Part shown: in pieces, positions 55,427-62,330 of the stretch
How positions within the stretch are numbered: the stretch's first letter is position 1
Layout of the letters: every line of letters begins with the position of its first letter
Source of the DNA: Croceibacterium ferulae
GTDB taxonomy: Bacteria > Pseudomonadota > Alphaproteobacteria > Sphingomonadales > Sphingomonadaceae
Direction of reading: 5' to 3'
Assembly (NCBI RefSeq): GCF_003660445.1
Contig: NZ_QZVQ01000007.1
Span: 186,001-250,000, forward strand
Length of the DNA: 64,000 bases
Program-made: the position numbers and the translations under genes
The notes under the pieces: generated by a model
What the model was told of the DNA's origin: nothing
What the model saw: the letters and a program-made list of their open reading frames with translations, nothing else
The model's database searches: none

Positions 55427-56581
55427 ATGACCATTCGCAGCCGGGCACGCGGCGCCTTTCTTGCGGTTGCCCTCTCCGGCCTGCTGGCGGGCGGCTGTCA
55501 GGATGCCTCCGCGCCCGGGGAAGATGCGGCGGCCAGCCCGGCCGGCCTCGTCGATGTGCGCGGGCGGCCCATCCAGTTGCGCGGCGCGCTCAGCCAGATC
55601 GCGATCGACGATGCCCGCTATTTGGTGGCGCTGGGCCTGATCCATCCCGATCCGGGTTCGCTGCTGGTCGCCTGGCCGCAGGACGTGAACCGGTTGGGGG
55701 AGGAGACCTACCAGCAATTCCTCGCCAAATCGCCCGGCCTCGCCACCCTGCCCAAGGTCGCCAGCTCCGCCGGCAGCTTCGACCTGGAATCGCTGCTCGC
55801 CGCGAAGCCGCAGCTCGCCTTGCTCTCGCTGGAGAGCAATGTGACCGACACACAGGTCGCCCAGCTCGAAGCCGCCGGCATCACCGTCGCCTTTGTCGAC
55901 TTCTTCGTCCAGCCGCTGAAGAACCTGGAACGCAGCCTGCTGCTGCTGGGCGAAGTCACCGGGCGGCAGCGGCAGGCGCAAGAATTCGTCCAGTTCCGCC
56001 GCGAACGCATGGACCGTATCGCGAAAGCCGTCGCCACCCTGCCCGCCGCCGACCGGCCGACCGTGTTCCTGGAGGCACATGCCGGCATGGGCGGTGATTG
56101 CTGCAACAGCCCGGGCCGCGGCAATATCGGCGATTACCTGTCCTTCGTGGGCGGCCACAATATCGGCGCCGATGTGATCGAACAAAGCTTCGGCAAGCTG
56201 AACCTGGAATATGTCATCAGCCGCGATCCGGCGGTCTATATCGGCACCGGCGGCCCGCATCTGGCCAAGGCCAACGGGCTGGTGCTGGGCGCCGCCGTCT
56301 CGCCCGAGCAGGCCCGCGCCGCCCTCGCCCGCGTGACCGCGCGGCCCGGCATCGCCGGCCTGTCCGCGGTGCGCAGCGGCAATGCCCACGGCTTCTCGCA
56401 CCAGCTGATCAACTCTCCGCTCGACATCGTCGCGGTGGAGACCTTCGCCAAATGGCTGCACCCCGACCTGTTCGCCGATCTGGACCCGGCCGCCACGCTG
56501 GACACCATCAACCGCCGCTTCCTGGCGGTGCCCTATCGCGGCACCTTCTGGGTCGACCTGCCCGCTTCATCCAAGGAGTAA
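55427..56581 (+). CDS. Iron-siderophore ABC transporter substrate-binding lipoprotein (FepB/BtuF family)
   Basis: The 384-residue lipoprotein has a lipobox LAGGC (Cys24). The mature part matches type III periplasmic binding proteins, with DARYLVALGLIHPDPGSLLVAWP, LESLLAAKPQLALLSLESN, and GDYLSFVGGHNIGADVIEQS. A CC pair (GGDCCNSPGRG) and the C-terminal TFWVDLPASSKE are notable. It should capture a ferri-siderophore in the periplasm for the FecCD-type permease encoded nearby on the opposite strand. It is followed after 4 bases by the YncE-like gene, so the two are one operon under the Fur-box-like site. Confidence 0.88.
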   Translation: MTIRSRARGAFLAVALSGLLAGGCQDASAPGEDAAASPAGLVDVRGRPIQLRGALSQIAIDDARYLVALGLIHPDPGSLLVAWPQDVNRLGEETYQQFLAKSPGLATLPKVASSAGSFDLESLLAAKPQLALLSLESNVTDTQVAQLEAAGITVAFVDFFVQPLKNLERSLLLLGEVTGRQRQAQEFVQFRRERMDRIAKAVATLPAADRPTVFLEAHAGMGGDCCNSPGRGNIGDYLSFVGGHNIGADVIEQSFGKLNLEYVISRDPAVYIGTGGPHLAKANGLVLGAAVSPEQARAALARVTARPGIAGLSAVRSGNAHGFSHQLINSPLDIVAVETFAKWLHPDLFADLDPAATLDTINRRFLAVPYRGTFWVDLPASSKE

Positions 56582-56585
56582 GCCG

Positions 56586-57995
56586 ATGCTTTCGTTCACC
56601 AAGCGCCGCAGCCTGTCGCTGCTCGCCGCTGCTTCCCTGCTGGCCGGCGCCGGCGCGGCCCATGCGCAGGACGCCTTCACCACGCTGAACCGCGCGTCGG
56701 CGGCACAGATCAGCTTCTCCGGCCCGGACCGCCGCACGCCGATCCAGGCCGGCTCCACCGTCACCGTCAGCGGCGAAGGGTTCCAGCCGAACCAGCAGGT
56801 CACGCTGATGATCGGCACGACCCCGCTCGGCACTCCGCTGACCGCCGATGCGGACGGCAAGGTCACCGGCACCGTCACCGTGCCGGCCAACGCCGTCAGC
56901 GGGAACCACCCGGTCGTGGCGGTCACGAACGCGCCCTACACCGCGCTGGTCGCCGACCTGAAGGTCAGCCCCAACGTGCCGCTGCAGGGGCAGGACCGCT
57001 TCACCGTCACCTCGGCTATCGCCGCGCGCGGCATCTACCAGACGGCCTACAGCCCGGCCTCCGGCGCCATCTTCGTGACCACCTCCGTCGGCCGCCCGCC
57101 GGTGACCGTGTCCGAACTGGTGAAGATGGATGCGGACACGCTGGCCGTCCTCGCCCGCACCACCCCCGCCGCCGCCCCGGCCACCGCGCCGCGCCCTGGC
57201 CAGCCGCCGCGTGAGCCGGGCCTGTACGCTGTCTATGGCGTCGGCGTGGACGATGCGACCGGCAATGTCTGGGTCACCAACACCCGCCAGAACACGGTCG
57301 CGGTGTACAAGCAGTCCGACCTGTCGCTGGTGAAGCAGTTCCCGCCCGAGACCGTCGCCCACCCGCGCGACGTGCGGATCCACGGCGGCAAGGCCTATGT
57401 CAGCGCCACGAACGAGCCCATGGTCGCGGTGTTCGACGCCGCCACCCTGGAGCCGCTCGCCCCCATCCAGATCCAGTCGGGCAAGCGGGGCGAGACCTTC
57501 GGCACCGCCAGCCTCTCGCTCGATGCCACCAACAACCGGCTCTATGTCGTCAGCCTCGGCTCGTCGGAGGTCGCGGTGGTCGACCTCGCCACCGGCCAGG
57601 CCGGCAAGGTGTTCCCGCTGCCGGGCGCCCGCGGCGCGATCGGCGTCTCGCACGATCCCGCCACCGGCCGCATCTATGTCGCGGCGCAGGGAACGGACAA
57701 CCTGCTGGTGCTGGATGGAGAGACCGGCGCGGTCATCGCCGACACGCCGGTGGGCGCAGGCGCGCTGAACGTGGCGTTCGATCCGACGACCAGGCAGGCC
57801 TATGTCACCAGCCGCGGTGCCGGCACGGTCACCGTCACCGATGCGGATGGCGCGATCGTCGCCAATCTCGGCCCCGCGCCCATGGCCAACCATGTGTCGC
57901 TGGGCGAGGCGGGCGTGGTCTATGCCTCCGTCAAGTCCGGCCAGGCTGCGGGCGAGGATGGCGACACGGTGATGCGCATCACGCCGAAGCGGTAA
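56586..57995 (+). CDS. Secreted YncE-like beta-propeller protein with N-terminal Ig-like domain
   Basis: The 469-residue product has a signal peptide (SLLAAASLLAGAGAAHAQ), an Ig/IPT-like N-terminal domain (about 40-125: GSTVTVSGEGFQPNQQVTLM) and a seven-bladed-propeller-type repeat region (about 140-465) with recurring blades such as NRLYVVSLGSSEVAVVDLATG and GRIYVAAQGTDNLLVLDGET. In E. coli YncE is a Fur-repressed secreted protein of unclear function. Its position directly behind the binding-protein gene suggests an iron-related role. Confidence 0.8.
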   Translation: MLSFTKRRSLSLLAAASLLAGAGAAHAQDAFTTLNRASAAQISFSGPDRRTPIQAGSTVTVSGEGFQPNQQVTLMIGTTPLGTPLTADADGKVTGTVTVPANAVSGNHPVVAVTNAPYTALVADLKVSPNVPLQGQDRFTVTSAIAARGIYQTAYSPASGAIFVTTSVGRPPVTVSELVKMDADTLAVLARTTPAAAPATAPRPGQPPREPGLYAVYGVGVDDATGNVWVTNTRQNTVAVYKQSDLSLVKQFPPETVAHPRDVRIHGGKAYVSATNEPMVAVFDAATLEPLAPIQIQSGKRGETFGTASLSLDATNNRLYVVSLGSSEVAVVDLATGQAGKVFPLPGARGAIGVSHDPATGRIYVAAQGTDNLLVLDGETGAVIADTPVGAGALNVAFDPTTRQAYVTSRGAGTVTVTDADGAIVANLGPAPMANHVSLGEAGVVYASVKSGQAAGEDGDTVMRITPKR

Positions 57996-58010
57996 ACCGC
58001 CACCATCCTT

Positions 58011-58105
58011 CGTCATCGCGAGCGAAGCGACGCGATCCAGGGCCAAGGGGCGCAGCCTGTGTGGCTCTGGATCGCCACGGAGCCTGCGGCTCCTCGCGAT
58101 GACGA
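58011..58105. repeat. Intergenic imperfect inverted repeat (REP/MITE-like)
   Basis: The left arm CGTCATCGCGAG...GCGATCCAG (58011-58040) is complementary to the right arm CTGGATCGCC...CTCGCGATGACGA (58067-58105) with a 26-base spacer and some mismatch. Such CGTCATNGCGAG elements are dispersed repeats in many bacterial genomes. It lies between the convergent propeller and ATPase genes and may end both transcripts. Confidence 0.75.
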
Positions 58106-58113
58106 GAATGGGC

Positions 58114-58899
58114 TTAAGGCAGGATGTCGTCGATCGCGATCCGCAGATCGGCGCCATCCTGCTCCACCCGGCCCCGCACCTTGTAGACGCTGGCCAGCAC
58201 CTCCGCGCTGATCGCCTGCGCCGGCGCGCCATCGGCCATCACGCGCCCTTCGGCCAGCACCACCACCCGGTCGGACCAGCGCGCCGCGATGGCGAGGTCG
58301 TGCAGCACCATGATCACGATCATGCCCCGCTCCCGCGCCAGCTGCTGCACCAGCTTCATCACGCGCAGCTGGTAATACAGGTCCAGCGCACTGATCGGCT
58401 CGTCCAGCAGCAGCACGCGCGGGCTGCGCGCCAATGCCTGCGCCAGCGACGCCAGCTGCCGCTGCCCGCCGGACAGGTGGTCCAGCCCGGCCAGCGCCTT
58501 GTGCCCGATGCCGACCAGCTCGATCACCTCCAGCGCCCGCGCCATCAGCTCCGCATCCGACAGCGCCGGCCCGTCGACAGGCGAAGCCCGCAAGGCCCCC
58601 GCCACGCCCTCCAGCACGCTCAGCGCCACCCGTTGTGGCAGGCTCTGGGGCATGTAGGTGACAAATCGCGCATGCTCCGCCAGCGGCAGCGCCAGCAGGT
58701 TCCGCCCGCCCAGCCGCACCGATCCCTTCGCCGGGTGCAACCCCGCCAGCGCGCGCAGCAAGGTGGTCTTGCCTGCCGCATTCGGCCCGATCAGGCTGGT
58801 GACGGTCCCCGGCGCGAATGGCGGCAAGGACAGGCCATCGATCACCGACCTCCCGCCATAGGCCGCACTCAGCCCGGCAATTTCCAGCGCCTCAGACAC
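58114..58899 (-). CDS. Iron-siderophore ABC transporter ATP-binding protein (FepC/FecE family)
   Basis: The 261-residue ATPase has Walker A GPNAAGKTT (residues 38-46), Q-loop YMPQSLPQ near 82, signature LSGGQ (142-146), Walker B LLLDEP (163-168) and the H-loop in MVLHDLAIAAR near 198. Its layout fits FepC/FhuC-type importers. It overlaps the permease gene by 8 bases, so they form one operon. No TonB-dependent receptor is seen in the window. Confidence 0.93.
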   Translation of the reverse strand: MSEALEIAGLSAAYGGRSVIDGLSLPPFAPGTVTSLIGPNAAGKTTLLRALAGLHPAKGSVRLGGRNLLALPLAEHARFVTYMPQSLPQRVALSVLEGVAGALRASPVDGPALSDAELMARALEVIELVGIGHKALAGLDHLSGGQRQLASLAQALARSPRVLLLDEPISALDLYYQLRVMKLVQQLARERGMIVIMVLHDLAIAARWSDRVVVLAEGRVMADGAPAQAISAEVLASVYKVRGRVEQDGADLRIAIDDILP

Positions 58900-59953
58900 G
58901 GTTCGGCTTCTTCAGGATCAGCAACAGGAACACCGGCACGCCGATCATGCTGGTCACGATGCCCACCGGCAGCAGCACGCCCGGCACCAGCACCTTGGAC
59001 AGCACGCTCGCCAGCGACATGATCACCGCCCCCGTCAGCAGCGATGCCGGCAGCAGGAAGCGGTGATCCTCCCCCAGCAGCATCCGCGCTATATGCGGGC
59101 CGACCAGCCCGATGAACCCGATCGTGCCCACGAAGGCCACCGCCGTCGCCGCCAGCGCGCTGATGCGCAGCAGGCTGAACAGTCGCAGCCGCCGCACATC
59201 CACGCCGAACGAACGCGCCCGGTCCTCGCCCAGCCGCAGCGCCGTCATCGCATCCGCCGCGCGCCAGCTGAACGGCAGCACCAGCGCCAGCACCACCGCC
59301 AGTGTCGTCAGCCCGCCCCAGGTGGACCGCCCCAGCGATCCCATGGTCCAGAACACCAGCTGGCTCAGCGCCTCCTGGCTGGCCACGAACTGCAGCAGCG
59401 CCACCAGCGCGTTGAAGGTGAACACCAGCGCGATGCCGAACAGCACGACGCCCTCCATCCCCGCCGCCCGGCTGCGCGCCAGCGCCTCCAGCAGCAGCAC
59501 CGATGCAAAGGCGGCGATGAAGGCGTTCAGCGGCACCATCCAGTCGGCGGGCACGAAGGGCAGGCTGATGCCGGAAACGATCGCCAGCGCCGCGCCGAAG
59601 CTGGCCGCGCTCGACACGCCCAGCGTGAACGGGCTGGCCAGCGGATTGTTCAGGATCGTCTGCATCTCCGCCCCCGCCAGCGACAGCGCCGCCCCCACCA
59701 GCAGCGCCATCAGCGCATAGGGGAGCCGGACCTGGCGTATGATGGTCTGTTCGGGCGCGGAAAGCTGGTCGGGCTGGAAGAGGCCCAGCAGCACGTCCGC
59801 CAGCCGCAACGGCGATGGCCCGGTGGAGATGTCCAGCAGGAACGCGGCCATCCCCAGCACCACCATGCCCAGCAGGATCACCCCCCGCCGCCGCCGCGTC
59901 GCGCGATAGGCGGCCAGGATCGTCGCCGGATCATGTTCGGTGCCTTGGATCAC
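58892..59953 (-). CDS. Iron-siderophore ABC transporter permease (FecCD family)
   Basis: The 353-residue protein has about nine to ten membrane helices and the FecCD signatures VGAALSLAGAEMQTILNNPLASPFTLGVSSAASFGA and FVGTIGFIGLVGPHIARMLLGEDHR, the latter being the coupling helix region for the ATPase. A single permease gene implies a homodimer. The start is inferred as GTG at 59953 (VIQGTEHDPATILAAY) with GGGGGC upstream; ATGs further up are in the repeat region. Confidence 0.92.
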   Translation of the reverse strand: MIQGTEHDPATILAAYRATRRRRGVILLGMVVLGMAAFLLDISTGPSPLRLADVLLGLFQPDQLSAPEQTIIRQVRLPYALMALLVGAALSLAGAEMQTILNNPLASPFTLGVSSAASFGAALAIVSGISLPFVPADWMVPLNAFIAAFASVLLLEALARSRAAGMEGVVLFGIALVFTFNALVALLQFVASQEALSQLVFWTMGSLGRSTWGGLTTLAVVLALVLPFSWRAADAMTALRLGEDRARSFGVDVRRLRLFSLLRISALAATAVAFVGTIGFIGLVGPHIARMLLGEDHRFLLPASLLTGAVIMSLASVLSKVLVPGVLLPVGIVTSMIGVPVFLLLILKKPNRV

Positions 59954-59997
59954 GCCGCCCCCGTGACGCAAACGCCCCGCATTGTCACCACCCCTGT

Positions 59998-60052
59998 CCT
60001 CCCCATCGATGATGGGGAGGGGGACCGTTCGCGCAGCGAGTGGTGGAGGGGC
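59998..60052. repeat. GC-rich palindromic repeat, copy A
   Basis: CCTCCCCATC pairs with GATGGGGAGG (10 pairs), followed by GGGACC...GGTGGAGGGGC. It lies in the intergenic space between the permease and HTH genes and shares the CCTCCCC/GGGGAGGGGGACC...GGTGGAGGGG core with copy B and with a copy inside the HTH gene. Confidence 0.8.
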
Positions 60053-60080
60053 ATGGCGCAACGACCGCCAGCATCGCGCT

Positions 60081-60134
60081 CACCCTCCACCAGCCCGCGG
60101 CTGGTCCCCCTCCTCATGCTGCGCACGGGGAGGA
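60081..60134. repeat. GC-rich palindromic repeat, copy B (inverted)
   Basis: CCCTCCACCAGCC...GGCTGGTCCCCCTCCTC...GGGGAGG is the reverse orientation of copy A and contains a perfect internal stem ACCAGCC/GGCTGGT. Copies A and B lie head to head about 30 bases apart. Confidence 0.75.
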
Positions 60135-60219
60135 CAAAGCAGGCCTGTCCTACACGCCCGCATCTGCATAATAGGCCCGATTCGCCAACCCGCTCCACAA
60201 TCAGGAGAACCCGCGAATC

Positions 60220-61182
60220 ATGACCGCACCACAGCTCCGCCACGATGGCTGGTCCCCCGACCGCACCGCCCGCTTCCTCGACACGCTCTCGCACAGGGGC
60301 AATGTCAGCCGCGCCGCCGCCGCCATCGGCCTGTCGCGCGAAACCGCCTATTGCCGCCGCCGGCGCGATCCGCTGTTCGCCCGCGCCTGGGCCGCCGCCA
60401 TGCTGCTGGCGCGGGAGGAAGGCGGCCACATCCTGGCCGACCGCGAGCTGGAGGGCGTGGAGGAAGAGGTGTGGTTCCGTGGCGAGGTCGTCGGCACCCG
60501 CATCCGCTACGACAACCGCCTGCTGCTGGCCCACATCGCCCGGCTGGACCGGCTCGCGCTGGACGACACAGCCAGCGCCGATGCCGCCCGCTTCGATGAA
60601 CTGGTCGCCTGCCTCGCCGGCGCGCAACCGCCCGCGATGCTCGCCGCCAATGACGACCTCCCGCCCGACCGGGCCAGCGTCATGGAACGCGCCGCCGGGC
60701 AGGAGGCGGACCGGCAGGAGGAGGAGGAAGCCGGCGGTTTCGGCGAAGACGAATGGGAACGCGAACGCCGCGAGGCGGCCGAACGAGTCGAGCAGGCCCG
60801 CACCGATGCCGGCCACTCATGGGACAGCTGGCGAGGCGAAGCCTGCGCCCATGTCGATGCACTTCTTGGCGACGACACACCGGCGATAACAGTGTCAGGC
60901 TTGTCAACTTCCTCCCAAATCCTCCCCGGCACGGGGAGGGGGACCGCCGCCGAAGGCGGGGGTGGAGGGGCTCCCGCCGCCTCTCCGGACCTCGCGGATA
61001 TGCGAGCCAGCACAGTGTCAGACGTGTCAACTTCGCCGGATCGGTTGCAAGGCGCTGGCACACTCTCCGCTCCTGAAACCAACCGCGCAGAACGCCGCCG
61101 CCGCGGCCGCAAGTGCCGCCCGGCCCTGCCCAACACCCGGTCTGGCCGCCACGCGCACCCGCCGCTACAGCGCCGCTCATGA
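60220..61182 (+). CDS. Helix-turn-helix protein with repeat-expanded C-terminus
   Basis: The 320-residue protein has an N-terminal HTH region (RHDGWSPDRTARFLDTLSHR, AAAAIGLSRETAYCRRRRDP) similar to the 169-residue protein at 35817, then a charged coiled region (EREERREAAERVEQ-like) and a low-complexity C-terminal third. The C-terminal third contains a GC-rich palindromic repeat translated as ILPGTGRGTAAEGGGGG and a 23-base direct repeat that yields TVSGLSTSS and TVSDVSTSP. The stop overlaps the M20 gene (ATGA). A regulatory role in the siderophore locus is possible but only positional. Confidence 0.65.
   Translation: MTAPQLRHDGWSPDRTARFLDTLSHRGNVSRAAAAIGLSRETAYCRRRRDPLFARAWAAAMLLAREEGGHILADRELEGVEEEVWFRGEVVGTRIRYDNRLLLAHIARLDRLALDDTASADAARFDELVACLAGAQPPAMLAANDDLPPDRASVMERAAGQEADRQEEEEAGGFGEDEWERERREAAERVEQARTDAGHSWDSWRGEACAHVDALLGDDTPAITVSGLSTSSQILPGTGRGTAAEGGGGGAPAASPDLADMRASTVSDVSTSPDRLQGAGTLSAPETNRAERRRRGRKCRPALPNTRSGRHAHPPLQRRS
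60889..61034 (+). repeat. Direct repeats flanking an intragenic palindromic element
   Basis: ACAGTGTCAG-GCT-TGTCAACTTC (60889-60911) recurs as ACAGTGTCAG-ACG-TGTCAACTTC (61012-61034), exactly 123 bases (41 codons) apart. Between them lies a copy of the GC-rich palindrome (CCTCCCCG-GCA-CGGGGAGG at 60921-60939, then CCGCC...GGCGG and GGTGGAGGGG to 60970). The reading frame of the HTH gene is preserved through the element. Confidence 0.8.
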
Positions 61183-62330
61183 CCATCCCCGCCGCCCTGC
61201 AGGCCCTCGCCCCCACCATGACCGAATGGCGCCGCGACCTGCACCGCCACCCCGAACTCGCTTTCGGGGAACACCGCACCGCCGGCATCGTGGCGGACCG
61301 GCTGCGCAGCTTCGGGCTCGATCCCGTCACCGGCATCGGCGGCACCGGCGTGGTGGCGGTGATCGACAGCGGCCGGCCCGGCCCGTCGATCGCCCTGCGC
61401 GCCGACATGGATGCGCTGCCGATGGCGGACGAAGGCGGCAAGGACTGGCACTCCACCGTGCCCGGCGTCGCGCATACCTGCGGGCATGACGGCCACACCG
61501 CCGCGCTGCTGGGCGTGGCGCAGCACCTCGCCGCCAACCCGCCCGCCAGCGGCCGGGTGGTGCTGATCTTCCAGCCGGCGGAGGAGAACGGCAAGGGCGC
61601 CCGCGCCATGCTGGCCGATGGCCTGCTGGACCGCTTCCCCTTCGATGCGGTCTACGCCTTCCACAACATGCCGCTGCTGCCCCCCGGCACCGCCGGCATC
61701 GCGGCCGGGCCGGTGCTGAACGGCTACATTATCTGGGATATCCTGGTGGAGGGCACCGGCGGCCACGGCGCGGCCTTCTACAAGGCGGTCGATCCGCTGC
61801 AGGCCGCCGCCCGGTTGGCGGTGGAAATATCCTCCATCGCCGGCCGCTATCTCGACCCGGCGGAAAGCGGCCTCGTCACCTGCTGTTCGCTGCAGGCCGG
61901 CACCTCGCACAACATCATCCCCGCCACCGCCACGCTGGGCGGGACGCTGCGGGCGCTGAAGCCCGATGTGCTGGCGCTGCTATGGAACCGCTTGCAGCAG
62001 GCCTGCACCGGCGTGGCCGCGCTCACCGGCTGCACCGTCACCTGCACCGCGCAGGCCGAAGTGCCGCCTTGCGTGAACGACCCCGCCGCCGCGGATGAGG
62101 CGGCCGCCGCTGCCGCCGCCGTGATCGGCGCCGATCAGGTGGTGCGCAACCATCCGCCCTACCCGTTCACGGACGACATGGCCCTGCTGCTGCAATCCGC
62201 GCCCGGCGCGTACCTGTTCCTGGGGCAGGACAGCGCCATGTGCCACAACCCAGCCTATGATTTCGATGATGCGCTGCTGCCCAGGGCGGCGGCCATCTTC
62301 GTGGAGATCGTCAGGCGGAAACTGGGGTGA
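61179..62330 (+). CDS. M20-family amidohydrolase/peptidase
   Basis: The 383-residue enzyme matches the M20D amidohydrolases (hippurate and N-acyl-amino-acid hydrolases): DLHRHPELAFGEHRTA near residue 25, ADMDALPM with Asp77, HTCGHDGH with metal ligands (residues 99-106), IFQPAEENGKGA with the catalytic Glu pair (132-140), and the dimer-contact block LVTCCSLQAGTSHNIIP. It should cleave an acyl-amino acid amide. It sits between the HTH gene (4-base overlap) and the NRPS gene (convergent, 20-base overlap), so it may act on a siderophore or its precursor; that is inferred. Confidence 0.88.
   Translation: MTIPAALQALAPTMTEWRRDLHRHPELAFGEHRTAGIVADRLRSFGLDPVTGIGGTGVVAVIDSGRPGPSIALRADMDALPMADEGGKDWHSTVPGVAHTCGHDGHTAALLGVAQHLAANPPASGRVVLIFQPAEENGKGARAMLADGLLDRFPFDAVYAFHNMPLLPPGTAGIAAGPVLNGYIIWDILVEGTGGHGAAFYKAVDPLQAAARLAVEISSIAGRYLDPAESGLVTCCSLQAGTSHNIIPATATLGGTLRALKPDVLALLWNRLQQACTGVAALTGCTVTCTAQAEVPPCVNDPAAADEAAAAAAAVIGADQVVRNHPPYPFTDDMALLLQSAPGAYLFLGQDSAMCHNPAYDFDDALLPRAAAIFVEIVRRKLG

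Noticed and set aside
57995-60220. CRISPR array
   Set aside because: The repeats here are inverted and few, without regular spacers; no cas gene is near.
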